Source: Ga0077527 sp050250695 (GTDB lineage Bacteria; Pseudomonadota; Gammaproteobacteria; Burkholderiales; SG8-41). Taken from it: 64,000 nucleotides of DNA. Location: positions 1 through 64,000 of the forward strand of contig JBFWOE010000002.1 in assembly GCA_050250695.1 (NCBI GenBank), read 5' to 3'. The notes below the pieces were generated by a model that saw nothing but the letters and a program-made list of their open reading frames with translations, ran no database searches and was not told the origin of the DNA. The position numbers and the translations under genes were made by a program. How positions within the stretch are numbered: the stretch's first letter is position 1; each line of letters opens with the position of its first letter. Of the stretch, positions 42,708 to 51,288 are shown piece by piece.

Positions 42708-43693
42708 GGGGTGCGGCTCGGAAGAAGGACGAAGTTTATCACCACCATGGTGAGCAATAAAATCGCGGCACCGGCATTGTGCGCTGCGGCCACCAGCAGC
42801 GGGAGTCCCGCCAGGATGTTGGCTATGCCCAGCGCCACCTGGGCGCAGAGCGCGGCCAGCAATACCGCGCCGTAACGCAGCAGTCCGTATGCGCGCAGCA
42901 GCACCAATGCAAAAGCGCCAACATACAGAAATGTCAGCAGCGCACCAACGCGATGGGTCCAGTGTATCGCCGTGATCGCGTCATAGCTGAGGTGGGTGCC
43001 GGCCGCGGTCATGCCCAGTTCGCGTACCAGCTGGAAGCCATGGCGAAAATCCATCTGCGGCATCCACTCGCCGTGGCAGGTCGGAAAATCCACGCAGGCC
43101 AGCGCGGCATAGTTGGTCGACACCCAGCCGCCCAGGGCGATCTGCGCGATCACGACCAGCAGCGCGAGCACCGCCCAGGGACGCAATCGCAGCGCGGACG
43201 CCGCGTTGACCGGGGGCAGTTTCTGCTGGCGTAACGCCAGCCAGGCGAGCAATGCCAGTATTGCCAGTCCGCCCAGCAGGTGCAGCGTGACAATCACCGG
43301 CTTCAGCAGCAGCGTCACGGTCCACATACCCAGTGCCGCCTGCAGGATCACCAGCGCCAGCACCGATGTCGCGAGCAGTGGCGATTGTCGCAACTCCGCA
43401 CGCCACACCCAGGCCATCACTGCTATCACCAGTATCAGCAGGCCGAGCCCGCCGGCGATGTAGCGGTGGAACATTTCCTTCCATGCCTTGCCCAGTGACA
43501 CCGGTCCGTGTGTCCCACCCTGCTCTTCGACCGCGCGCGCGATGTCGTCGCGAGCGTGATGCGGCGTCAGTTCGCCATAACATCCCGGCCAGTCCGGACA
43601 ACCCAGTCCGGCATCCGTCAGCCGTACGTACGCACCCACCACCACCACCACAAAGGTGTACAGCACTGCCAGCCAGACCAGTTTGCGGTACAT
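42704..43693 (-). CDS. ctaA: Heme A synthase
   Basis: CtaA oxidises heme O to heme A. The 329-residue protein has eight predicted helices with the conserved histidines in MFHRYIAGGLGLLIL, TLHLLGGLAIL, HWTHRVGALLTFLY and AAHNAGAAILLL, and the Cys pair region LACVDFPTCHG. It follows the SCO-like gene after 32 nt that include an AT-rich motif copy in place of a strong ribosome site. Confidence 0.95.
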   Translation of the reverse strand: MYRKLVWLAVLYTFVVVVVGAYVRLTDAGLGCPDWPGCYGELTPHHARDDIARAVEEQGGTHGPVSLGKAWKEMFHRYIAGGLGLLILVIAVMAWVWRAELRQSPLLATSVLALVILQAALGMWTVTLLLKPVIVTLHLLGGLAILALLAWLALRQQKLPPVNAASALRLRPWAVLALLVVIAQIALGGWVSTNYAALACVDFPTCHGEWMPQMDFRHGFQLVRELGMTAAGTHLSYDAITAIHWTHRVGALLTFLYVGAFALVLLRAYGLLRYGAVLLAALCAQVALGIANILAGLPLLVAAAHNAGAAILLLTMVVINFVLLPSRTP

Positions 43694-43702
43694 AAAATAC
43701 TC

Positions 43703-43712
43703 AATAAAAACA
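43703..43712 (+). repeat. AT-rich motif copy 5 (AATAAAAACA)
   Basis: The plus strand reads AATAAAAACAGATATTTAT between the SCO-like gene and ctaA. It occupies the 5' leader of ctaA, where TGTTTTTATT is read in the gene direction. Confidence 0.4.
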
Positions 43713-43725
43713 GATATTTATAATG

Positions 43726-44301
43726 TCATCCGATGCGCGAAACCTTGAGCAGCCGCTCGAGGTCCTTCTTCATGCGTGAAGGATCGGCGTCGCGCGGGTA
43801 ACGCAGGATCACGTTGCCCAGCGGATCAACGAGGTAGATGTGGTCGGTGTGCGCGCCGGCATGCGGCAGGGCATCAAGCAGCGCCTTGTGTCCGCCGGCT
43901 ATCATCCAGGTGCCGGCGTACTCCGTGCCCAGCCGCTGCGCCGGCCTGCCGCCGCCGGTCACCAGCCAGACGCGTTCGATCCGTTCCGGGTACTTGCCCT
44001 GGGTCTTGCGCACCTGGCGGATCTGCCACAGCTTCTTCTCGCAATAGGCATCGCATGCCGCATCGTCGATGGTGATGAACACCCATTTGCCTTCGAGCCG
44101 GGCCAGCGGAAAATCATTGCCGTCCGCCAGCTTGAGCGTCACCGGCGGCAGCCGCCTGCCCTCGATGAGGTCGCCATAGTTGATCCGGCCTTCGGGCTGG
44201 TAGAAATAATACGCGGCGAACGAAGCCACGAACGGCGCGATGCACACCACCGCGATCAGCCACAACGTCCTGCGGCTGTTAGGTGGTGCGTCGTTTGACA
44301 T
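43726..44301 (-). CDS. SCO-like thioredoxin-fold membrane protein of the oxidase cluster
   Basis: The 191-residue protein has one N-terminal helix (about 12-32, LWLIAVVCIAPFVASFAAYYF) and a thioredoxin-like domain. CDAYC and HTDHIYLVDPLGNVILRYP lie at the positions of the SCO CxxxC and DHxxxxYLxDPxG motifs, so copper binding is possible. Overall similarity to SCO1 is weak. It overlaps the SURF1 end by 23 nt. Its place between SURF1 and ctaA suggests a role in oxidase assembly. Confidence 0.82.
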   Translation of the reverse strand: MSNDAPPNSRRTLWLIAVVCIAPFVASFAAYYFYQPEGRINYGDLIEGRRLPPVTLKLADGNDFPLARLEGKWVFITIDDAACDAYCEKKLWQIRQVRKTQGKYPERIERVWLVTGGGRPAQRLGTEYAGTWMIAGGHKALLDALPHAGAHTDHIYLVDPLGNVILRYPRDADPSRMKKDLERLLKVSRIG

Positions 44302-44998
44302 GGGTCACCAGAAAATAAACGAATATCGCCAGGCTCAGCGCATACCACTGGAATGCGTAAGCGAGGTGCGTATTGCGTCCGAGATCGGGACGGCTCCACT
44401 CACGCACCAGCCCGTCATCGGCGACGCCGTCCTGCTGGATCACGAACGGCTGCAGTTCGAGGCCGGTTGCCTGCCGGTAACGCTCGAACACCAGGTTCTG
44501 CCATACATTGCCCTCTGCAACCTTGGTCGACAATTCCAGGTAGCGTTCGCTGTACGCAACCGCCACACCCTGTACGACCTGCTCACCCGCCGGCGTGACG
44601 ACCGCCGGCAGGCTGCGGTCGCGCGGACTTGCCACCCAGCCGCGATTCACCAGCACGTAACGTCGGGATCCGGCGATGCGCAGAGGCGTCGCCACGTGGA
44701 ACCCCGGACGATGCTTATGGATGCGGTTGTCGACAAACACCGTGAATTTCGGTTCGAACTCACCGCGCACCTCGACCCTGCGCAGCAGCACCTCGTCACG
44801 CTCCATGACCCGCCCGCCAACGCTCACCGCGGGCTGTCGCCCCAGCGTGTCGTAACGCGCCTGCAGGTCCTCCTTGTATTGCGCGCGCCCGACCTGCCAC
44901 TGCGCGAGCGCCAGCGTCAACGCGATGCCGGCGACCGCGGCCACCCCCGGCCACAGCCGGGGGCGAAACTCGAATGCCATGATCCTGATTGCTGCCAT
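44279..44998 (-). CDS. SURF1 family cytochrome oxidase assembly protein
   Basis: The 239-residue protein has two terminal membrane helices enclosing the SURF1 domain: LALAQWQVGRAQYKEDL, VFVDNRIHKHRPGFHVATPLRI, RYVLVNRGWVASPRDR and NTHLAYAFQWYALSLAIFVYFL. ATG 44998 is chosen because CAGGA precedes it at 7 nt; a TTG one codon upstream is less likely. It helps insert heme A into subunit I. Confidence 0.94.
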   Translation of the reverse strand: MAAIRIMAFEFRPRLWPGVAAVAGIALTLALAQWQVGRAQYKEDLQARYDTLGRQPAVSVGGRVMERDEVLLRRVEVRGEFEPKFTVFVDNRIHKHRPGFHVATPLRIAGSRRYVLVNRGWVASPRDRSLPAVVTPAGEQVVQGVAVAYSERYLELSTKVAEGNVWQNLVFERYRQATGLELQPFVIQQDGVADDGLVREWSRPDLGRNTHLAYAFQWYALSLAIFVYFLVTHVKRRTT

Positions 44999-45030
44999 CA
45001 AACATCCTGCCGGGTTAAACTCGGGTTGCC

Positions 45031-45225
45031 ATGCGCATCGTCGTCATACTGTTCATCGTCGTCATACTGGCCAGCCTCGGCTCCGCCCTGTATTACATGG
45101 TCAGGGACCGCGGCACCACCGAACGCACCGCAAAAGCCCTGACCATACGGATTGTGCTGTCCATCGCGCTGTTCCTGCTGCTGATGATCGGCTTCCAGAC
45201 CGGACTGATCACCACCCGTCTGTAG
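45031..45225 (+). CDS. Twin transmembrane protein (DUF2909)
   Basis: The 64-residue protein consists of two helices (about 2-24 and 40-62) joined by the polar loop VRDRGTTERTAKALTIR, which matches the DUF2909 family found beside cytochrome oxidase genes. It is the only gene in the oxidase cluster on the plus strand and diverges from SURF1 with only 32 nt between the start codons. Function unknown. Confidence 0.85.
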   Translation: MRIVVILFIVVILASLGSALYYMVRDRGTTERTAKALTIRIVLSIALFLLLMIGFQTGLITTRL

Positions 45226-45279
45226 ACCTCCTGCCACGTCAGGCCGTTCCGGCACACCCCGAAAAAAGCGATATCCGCC

Positions 45280-45305
45280 AAAAAAAACGCCGCGATCTCG
45301 CGGCG
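45280..45305 (-). terminator. Terminator downstream of ctaE
   Basis: The minus strand reads CGCCGCGAGATCGCGGCG followed by a run of eight T. It lies 90 nt beyond the ctaE stop and ends the ctaCDGE transcript. Confidence 0.88.
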
Positions 45306-45395
45306 CCCAAATCCCCCAGCGGGGGTACCTCCTCCCCGTGCAAATCGCGCTATTCCGGCGTTGCGGGCCGTTTGCGCGATTCGCCGCCTGAATTC

Positions 45396-46250
45396 CTAGA
45401 GCCAGTAGACAAACACGAACAGGATCAGCCAGACCACGTCCACGAAGTGCCAGTACCAGGCCACGCCTTCGAACCCGAAATGGCTGTCGGCCTTGAAATG
45501 CCCGGCAACGCTGCGAAACAGGATCACCCACAGCATGATGGTGCCGACGGTCACGTGGAAACCGTGGAAACCGGTAAGCATGAAAAACGTCGCGCCGTAG
45601 GCGCCCATCGTCAGCTTGAGATTGAGGTCCGAATAGGCATGCGCGTATTCATAAATCTGGAAACCGAGGAAAATCATGCCCAGGGCGATGGTCATCACCA
45701 AACCCCAGATCAGCTGGGTGCGGTTGTTTTTCAACAGTCCCCAGTGCGCCCAGGTGATGGTCGCGCCGGAAGTCAGCAGTATCGCGGTGTTCAGTGCCGG
45801 AATGCCCCAGGCACCCATCGGCGAGAAGCTTTCCTTGATGCCGGGACCGCTGACAGGCCAGTCCGCCTTGAAGTTCGGCCACAGCAGCTGCTGGTGTTCC
45901 AGGGAACCCAGATCGGGCACCGAAATCACCCGCATGTAGAACAACACGCCGAAAAAGGCGGCGAAAAACATGACTTCCGAAAAAATGAACCAGCCCATGC
46001 CCCAGCGGAACGAGACATCGACCTGCTTGTTGTATTTACCCCCCTCGGATTCATGGGCGACGGTGGTGAACCAGCCGGCGAACATGAAAAACAGGGTCAG
46101 GAAACCGATGCCGAGCAGCACGTAACCCACCGGCATGTGGTTGACGGTGAAGGACGCGCCGAAACCCAGAAAGCCAATCGCTATGGATGCGACGATCGGC
46201 CAGTGTGAAGGGTCCGGCAGGTAGTAGTTGCCCGATGTTTGACTCGACAT
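45396..46250 (-). CDS. ctaE: Cytochrome c oxidase subunit III
   Basis: The 284-residue protein has the seven-helix subunit III pattern with WGMGWFIFSEVMFFAAFFGVLFYMR, TSGATITWAHWGLL, FFMLTGFHGFHVTVGTIML and FGFEGVAWYWHFVDVVWLILFVFVYW at the C terminus. It stabilises the aa3-type oxidase core. It is separated from DUF2970 by 54 nt and followed by a strong terminator. Confidence 0.97.
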   Translation of the reverse strand: MSSQTSGNYYLPDPSHWPIVASIAIGFLGFGASFTVNHMPVGYVLLGIGFLTLFFMFAGWFTTVAHESEGGKYNKQVDVSFRWGMGWFIFSEVMFFAAFFGVLFYMRVISVPDLGSLEHQQLLWPNFKADWPVSGPGIKESFSPMGAWGIPALNTAILLTSGATITWAHWGLLKNNRTQLIWGLVMTIALGMIFLGFQIYEYAHAYSDLNLKLTMGAYGATFFMLTGFHGFHVTVGTIMLWVILFRSVAGHFKADSHFGFEGVAWYWHFVDVVWLILFVFVYWL

Positions 46251-46304
46251 GACGTTCTCCCTGAATCCTTGCTTGTGTTGACTGCTTGATCCGTTACCTG
46301 GCCG

Positions 46305-46514
46305 TCAGCGGATGACCCATTGCACCACGGACACCACGGTTGCCACAAAAACCGCCCCTGCCATGACGCCGACGATGATGACCTGCAGCGGCGTCACTTC
46401 GATTTTTTCATGCTCAGCGCGCTTGCGGATGCCGAGAAATGCCGACAGCACCATGCGTATCACCTGGAACAGGGTTGCCTTGCGCCGGGTGCCAGCCATC
46501 GCCACCTCCATCAT
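46305..46514 (-). CDS. DUF2970 small membrane protein
   Basis: The 69-residue protein has a basic N terminus, the segment LFQVIRMVLSAFLGIRKRAEHEKD-like typical of DUF2970, and one C-terminal helix (about 44-66, VIIVGVMAGAVFVATVVSVVQW). The first ATG (46514) overlaps the ctaG stop by 4 nt; MAGTRRK five codons later is possible. It is found in betaproteobacterial oxidase clusters; function unknown. Confidence 0.85.
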   Translation of the reverse strand: MMEVAMAGTRRKATLFQVIRMVLSAFLGIRKRAEHEKIEVTPLQVIIVGVMAGAVFVATVVSVVQWVIR

Positions 46515-47080
46515 CCCTGCACCCCGGCCTTGGCCTTCGCCGGCGGCAGTGCCGCACCCTTGACCTCAAAAAAAGTGTAGGACAGCGTGATGGTATTGAC
46601 GTCGGCAGGCAGCGTGGAATCGATGACGAACTGCACCGGCATGCGCTTGGATTCCCCTGCCTGCAGCGGCTGCTGCTTGAAGCAGAAACATTCCATTTTC
46701 TTGACGTGTGGCGCTGCGTGCTTGGGACCGTAGCTCGGTATCGCCTGCCCCACGATGCCCTTGGCGCCGTTGTTGCGCACGTCATATTCGACCTGGATCA
46801 TTTCCCCCGGGTGCACCCGGACGCTGCGCTGCACCGGCTTGAAATCCCACTCCAGTCCGTGCGCGTTGGCATCGAACTCCAGCGTCACCCAGCGCGACTT
46901 GTCGACCTGGGTGTTCTCGACCGCGGCCGCCGGCCGGATCAGGTCATTGATGCCCGTGATCTGGCAGAATTTCTCGTAGAACGGCACCAGCAGGAAACCG
47001 AAACCGAACATCGCTGCCGCGAATATCGACAGTCGCGTCATGAGCCGTCGGTTGTCACGTTCTTTTTTGACGCTTTTCAT
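46511..47080 (-). CDS. ctaG: Cytochrome c oxidase assembly protein CtaG/Cox11
   Basis: The 189-residue protein has one N-terminal helix (about 15-35) and a periplasmic immunoglobulin-like domain with the copper-binding MECFCF motif (Cys131, Cys133) plus Cys39 near the membrane (FYEKFCQITG). It delivers copper to the CuB site of subunit I. Its ATG lies 1 nt after the stop of the 37-residue assembly protein. Confidence 0.96.
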   Translation of the reverse strand: MKSVKKERDNRRLMTRLSIFAAAMFGFGFLLVPFYEKFCQITGINDLIRPAAAVENTQVDKSRWVTLEFDANAHGLEWDFKPVQRSVRVHPGEMIQVEYDVRNNGAKGIVGQAIPSYGPKHAAPHVKKMECFCFKQQPLQAGESKRMPVQFVIDSTLPADVNTITLSYTFFEVKGAALPPAKAKAGVQG

Positions 47081-47081
47081 T

Positions 47082-47195
47082 TCATCGCGCCAGCAGGTAA
47101 TACTTGACCATCACGCCGAAGAAAAACGCGGCAACGATCAGCCACAGCACGACGGCCGTGCGGCGGTTGCTGCGTTTGACTTCGGCCTGCGCCAT
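47082..47195 (-). CDS. Cytochrome oxidase small assembly protein (37 residues)
   Basis: This short frame reads MAQAEVKRSNRRTAVVLWLI and continues through one membrane helix to KYYLLAR. It starts 4 nt after the ctaD stop with AAGGTG directly before the ATG, and stops 1 nt before ctaG. A very short basic-headed single-helix protein in this position is typical of betaproteobacterial oxidase operons and is often missed by gene finders. It probably helps oxidase assembly, but that is by position. Confidence 0.8.
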   Translation of the reverse strand: MAQAEVKRSNRRTAVVLWLIVAAFFFGVMVKYYLLAR

Positions 47196-47199
47196 CACC

Positions 47200-48798
47200 T
47201 TATTTCACCACCGGCGGCGTCACGAAGCTGTGGTACGGGGCCGGTGACGGCAGGTGCGTCCACTCCAGACTGTCAGCGCCCTCCCACTGGCGGTCCGCGG
47301 CCTTCTCGCCGCTGGTGATGGTCTTGATCACGACATAAAGGAACAGCAGCTGCGACAGGCCGAAACCCCATGCACCAATCGACGAGATTGCATTGAATTC
47401 GGCGAACTGCAGCGCGTAGTCGGGAATCCGCCGCGGCATGCCGGCCAGACCCAGGAAATGCTGGACAAAAAAGGTGACGTTGAAAAACACCAGCGACAGC
47501 CAGAAGTGCCATTTGCCCAGCGTTTCGTTGTACATCCGGCCGGTCCATTTCGGCAGCCAGAAATAGATGCCGGCAAACGCCGAGAACAGCGCGCCCGCCA
47601 CCATCACGTAGTGGAAATGAGCCACCACGTAGTACGTGTCATGCAGCTGGATGTCGACCGGCGCAATCGACAACACCAGTCCGGTGAACCCGCCCAGCGT
47701 AAACAGGAACAGGAAGCCCAGCGCGAACAGCATCGGCGTCTCGAACGTCAATGAGCCCTTCCACATCGTCGCCACCCAGTTGAACACCTTGACGCCGGTG
47801 GGTACCGCGATCAGTACCGTCGCATACATGAAGTAGAGCTGGGCTTCGACCGGCATGCCGGCGGTATACATGTGATGCGCCCAGACCATGAATGACAGGA
47901 TCGCGATCGACGCCGTGGCATAAACCATCGAGGCATAACCGAACAGCGGCTTGCGCGAAAACGCGGGAATCACCTGCGACACCACGCCGAAAGCGGGGAT
48001 CGCAATGATGTAGACCTCGGGATGGCCGAAGAACCAGAAAATATGCTGGTAGAGCACCGGATCACCGCCGCCGGCTGCGTTGAAAAAGTGGGTGCCGAAA
48101 TGGCGGTCGGTCAGGGTCATGGTCACCGCGCCTGCAAGCACCGGCATCACGGCAACCAGCAGGTAGGCGGTGATCAGCCAGGTCCAGCAGAACAGCGGCA
48201 TCTTCATCAGCGTCATCCCGGGGGCGCGCATGTTGAGGATGGTGGTGATGATGTTGATCGATCCCATGATCGACGACATGCCGAGAATGTGCACCGCGAA
48301 AATCGTCAGGTCCATCGCAGGTCCGGCCTGGGTCGACAGCGGGGCATAAAGCGTCCAGCCCACGCCGGCGCCGCCGCCCGGCATGAACTGGGCAGTAATC
48401 AGCAGCATGGCCGCCGGGGGCAGCAGCCAGAACGACAGGTTGTTCATGCGCGGGAATGCCATGTCCGGCGCGCCGATCTGCATCGGGATCAGCCAGTTCG
48501 CGAACCCCACGAATGCCGGCATGATCGCGCCGAACACCATGATCAGGCCATGATAGGTCGTCATCGAATTGAAGAAGTCCGGCTGCACGATCTGCAGGCC
48601 GGGCTGGAACAACTCGGAGCGGATGATCAGCGCCATGACGCCGCCGACCAGGAACATGGTGAAACTGAACCACAGGTACATCGTGCCGATGTCCTTGTGG
48701 TTGGTCGACTTGACCCAGCGCATGATGCCCGTGGGCTTGTGCGCGTGATCGTCATGGCCGTGATCGTGGCCGTGGGCGGGTGCGTGTGCTGCTTCCAT
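47200..48798 (-). CDS. ctaD: Cytochrome c oxidase subunit I
   Basis: The 532-residue catalytic subunit has twelve helices. It holds the heme a ligand region MTTYHGLIMVFGAIMP, the CuB/Tyr region WFFGHPEVYIIAIPAFGVVS, the K-channel and HHMYTAGMPV, and HDTYYVVAHFHYVMVAGALF with the heme a3 and heme a histidines. A His-rich N terminus (HAPAHGHDHGHDDHAHK, about 4-21) precedes the family start and is unusual; it may bind metal. ATG has AGGAGAAACCC before it. Confidence 0.98.
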   Translation of the reverse strand: MEAAHAPAHGHDHGHDDHAHKPTGIMRWVKSTNHKDIGTMYLWFSFTMFLVGGVMALIIRSELFQPGLQIVQPDFFNSMTTYHGLIMVFGAIMPAFVGFANWLIPMQIGAPDMAFPRMNNLSFWLLPPAAMLLITAQFMPGGGAGVGWTLYAPLSTQAGPAMDLTIFAVHILGMSSIMGSINIITTILNMRAPGMTLMKMPLFCWTWLITAYLLVAVMPVLAGAVTMTLTDRHFGTHFFNAAGGGDPVLYQHIFWFFGHPEVYIIAIPAFGVVSQVIPAFSRKPLFGYASMVYATASIAILSFMVWAHHMYTAGMPVEAQLYFMYATVLIAVPTGVKVFNWVATMWKGSLTFETPMLFALGFLFLFTLGGFTGLVLSIAPVDIQLHDTYYVVAHFHYVMVAGALFSAFAGIYFWLPKWTGRMYNETLGKWHFWLSLVFFNVTFFVQHFLGLAGMPRRIPDYALQFAEFNAISSIGAWGFGLSQLLFLYVVIKTITSGEKAADRQWEGADSLEWTHLPSPAPYHSFVTPPVVK

Positions 48799-48833
48799 TG
48801 GGTTTCTCCTGAAGCCTGTATTCGTTCGCCGGG

Positions 48834-49970
48834 TTAACGCAGGGCCTTGACGTCGGCCGGCGCAATTGCCTCGCCGGTCTTGTTGTTCCAGTTATTGCGG
48901 GTATAGGTGATCACCGCAGCCAGATCAACATCGGACAGCCCCTTGAAGGAATTCATTGCCGTGCCCTGTTTGCCGTTCAGCACCAGCTTGATCTGATCGG
49001 CCTTCGGCCCGTTGACCATTTTCGATCCCGACAGTGCCGGAAATGCGCCGGGAACGCCCATGCCAGTGGCCTGGTGACAGGCCACGCAGTTTTGGGCATA
49101 GATTTTCTCGCCGCGGGCCTTCAGCTCGTCCAGCGTCCAGGCCTTGTTGGGATCGACCTTGTTGGTGGCCATTTTTTTCTGCTGCGCTGCGACCCAGGCG
49201 CTGTACTGCGCCGGCTCCATCACCTCGACGACGATCGGCATGAACCCGTGATCCTTGCCGCAAAGCTCGGCGCACTGCCCGCGGTAGATGCCCGGCTTGT
49301 CGGCCCTGAACCAGGTGTCGCGGATGAACCCGGGCACGGCATCCTGCTTGACCGCCAGCGCGGGGACATACCAGGCATGGATCACGTCCGCCGCAGTGGT
49401 CAGTACGCGAATTTTCTTGCCGACGGGCACCACCACGTGGTTGTCGGTCTCGAGCAGGTAATTCGGATTCTTGTTGCGCCCTTCGATATCGCGGCCGTCG
49501 ATCTGCGCCTTCGGTGTCGACAGGGTGCTGTAGAAGCTGATGCCCTCGCCCTCGCCCTTCAGGTAGTCGTAGCCCCATTTCCACTGGTAACCGGTCGCCT
49601 TGATGGTCATGTCCGGCTCGGAGGTGTCGCGCATGCTGATCAGCGTGCTGGTCGCCGGCACCGCCATTGCGATCAGGATCACGAAGGGGATCAGCGTCCA
49701 CGCCACCTCGACCGCGGTGTTTTCGTGGAACTGCGCAGCCTTGTGACCGACCGACTTGCGGTGCTTGAACACCGCGTAGAACATGAAACCGAAAACACCG
49801 ACAAAAATGAAAAAACAGATGACCGTGATGATGGTGTGCAGGTCATAGATCTTTTCGCCGAGCTGCGTATTCGGCGTCTGCAGGTTGAGCTTGTATTCCG
49901 CCCATGCCGCGGCCGTCCAAAACCACATCAGTCCTGCTGCGGCCCACTTCTTCAACCCCTTGTTGCCCAT
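48834..49970 (-). CDS. ctaC: Cytochrome c oxidase subunit II with fused cytochrome c domain
   Basis: The 378-residue protein has a signal peptide (cleavage near AAWA), two helices (about 47-70 and 88-108) and the CuA domain with His198, Cys233, Cys237, His241 and Met244 (QCAELCGKDHGFM). A C-terminal class I cytochrome c domain follows with CVACH (Cys295, Cys298, His299), as in caa3-like subunits. ATG 49970 follows GGGGGAAGA. It lies between DUF2244 and ctaD. Confidence 0.97.
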   Translation of the reverse strand: MGNKGLKKWAAAGLMWFWTAAAWAEYKLNLQTPNTQLGEKIYDLHTIITVICFFIFVGVFGFMFYAVFKHRKSVGHKAAQFHENTAVEVAWTLIPFVILIAMAVPATSTLISMRDTSEPDMTIKATGYQWKWGYDYLKGEGEGISFYSTLSTPKAQIDGRDIEGRNKNPNYLLETDNHVVVPVGKKIRVLTTAADVIHAWYVPALAVKQDAVPGFIRDTWFRADKPGIYRGQCAELCGKDHGFMPIVVEVMEPAQYSAWVAAQQKKMATNKVDPNKAWTLDELKARGEKIYAQNCVACHQATGMGVPGAFPALSGSKMVNGPKADQIKLVLNGKQGTAMNSFKGLSDVDLAAVITYTRNNWNNKTGEAIAPADVKALR

Positions 49971-50001
49971 TCTTCCCCCGCTCATAAAGCCCGATTGATC
50001 T

Positions 50002-50484
50002 TCAGCTTCGCCAGCCAGCCAGCCGGTTGCGCAACTCGCGCTCCAGCAGGCGGCGGCTTTCCTCGCCGCAGTACCGCCCGACGGCCACTTCCCTGCCGTG
50101 CGAACGCAACGCAATGCTTCCGGCCTTGCCGCTGACCAGCCGCGCCCAGCACCGGTTAAATTCAACCTGCTGTACCTGGCCCCGCTCCCTGATTTCGAAC
50201 AGGATACGGTCACCGTTCACTGCCAGACGCTCGAAATCCCCGGCGCGCCTGAGCGTCACCCATGCCGCCATGGCCAGTCCGGCAATCTCGGCACCGGCAA
50301 ACGGAATGATGAGCCACGCTCCCGCAGCCGCAAAAGCCACCGCAACAAGCAGGGAAAATGCCGCCAGCGAACCGAACACCAGTTTCAGCAATTGCAAATC
50401 CAGTGAACTGGCATGGCGCCTGAAGTACGTGAACCCGGCGCCTTCCTGCTCCAAATCCGACTCCAAAAGTGTCTCTCTGGTCAC
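50002..50484 (-). CDS. DUF2244 membrane protein
   Basis: The 160-residue protein has a short N terminus with FTYFRRHASSLD, two adjacent helices (about 35-55 and 58-78), then a cytoplasmic domain with FERLAVNGDRILFEIRERGQVQQVEFNRCWARL, matching DUF2244. It lies 31 nt upstream of ctaC on the same strand, so it may be the first gene of the oxidase operon. Function unknown. Confidence 0.88.
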   Translation of the reverse strand: MTRETLLESDLEQEGAGFTYFRRHASSLDLQLLKLVFGSLAAFSLLVAVAFAAAGAWLIIPFAGAEIAGLAMAAWVTLRRAGDFERLAVNGDRILFEIRERGQVQQVEFNRCWARLVSGKAGSIALRSHGREVAVGRYCGEESRRLLERELRNRLAGWRS

Positions 50485-50514
50485 CGGCGCCGACCATCCA
50501 TTTCAACCGCGCGG

Positions 50515-50544
50515 ACTGTAGCACAACCGCAGGGGCGGTCGCAA
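50515..50544 (-). promoter_or_regulatory. Candidate promoter of DUF2244-ctaC cluster
   Basis: On the minus strand TTGCGA (-35) and TACAGT (-10, with an upstream TGC extended element) are 18 nt apart, giving a start near 50508, about 24 nt before the DUF2244 start codon. Confidence 0.45.
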
Positions 50545-50579
50545 CAGAAATGCCCCATGAAATCAGTCGGTTTTCCCTC

Positions 50580-51287
50580 TTAAATGAGCGTATTCAATCG
50601 ACTGATATCCAGCGCCTGAGCCACGCTTTCCGGCCGTGGTTTTCGGGCGTGCCGGATGCGCCCCAGCAACGGCGCCCCGAGCCGCTTGCGCAAACCATCG
50701 AGATTCTGATCCCGCCGCGACATGCCGGCATCGATTTCATTGGCCACCCAACCGGCAAAAATCAGGCCACGCGACCGCAGCGCCTCGGCGCTCAGCAGTG
50801 CGTGATTCAGGCAACCCAGCCGCATGCCAACCACCAGTACCACCGGCAGCCCGAGCCGCAGTGGAATATCCGCTACCACATGCCTGGAACCCAGGGGCAC
50901 CAGCAGGCCACCGGCACCCTCGACCACCACCACGTCGGCACGCCGGGCGAGGCATGCGTATTTAGCGGCAATCCGCGCGATGCTTATCACCTGGCCGACC
51001 TCGTTTGCCGCAATATGCGGCGCAATCGCCGGGGCAAAACAAAAGGGATTAACCCACTGCAGCGGCGAGTCCACATTGCCTGCTGCTCGAAGCTGCGCGA
51101 CGTCCTCGTTGTACCAGGCTCCGCGGATGCGCCGCGCCCCGGCGGCCACGGGTTTCATGCCGGCAACGCGCAGTCCTATGGCGGACAGTCCGCGGAGCAC
51201 GGCGCAGGCGACCAGGGTTTTGCCGACGCCTGTATCGGTGCCGGCGATGAACACCCCGCGCGCCGATGGCGCTCTCCGCCCGGGCAT
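50580..51287 (-). CDS. bioD: Dethiobiotin synthetase
   Basis: BioD closes the ureido ring of dethiobiotin with CO2 and ATP. The 235-residue protein has the P loop GTDTGVGKT (16-24), KPVAAG, EGAGGLLVP and VVGMRLGCLNHALLS. ATG 51287 follows GGGGAGCC and comes 1 nt after the bioC stop. It is the last gene of the bio operon. Confidence 0.96.
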   Translation of the reverse strand: MPGRRAPSARGVFIAGTDTGVGKTLVACAVLRGLSAIGLRVAGMKPVAAGARRIRGAWYNEDVAQLRAAGNVDSPLQWVNPFCFAPAIAPHIAANEVGQVISIARIAAKYACLARRADVVVVEGAGGLLVPLGSRHVVADIPLRLGLPVVLVVGMRLGCLNHALLSAEALRSRGLIFAGWVANEIDAGMSRRDQNLDGLRKRLGAPLLGRIRHARKPRPESVAQALDISRLNTLI

Positions 51288-51288
51288 C

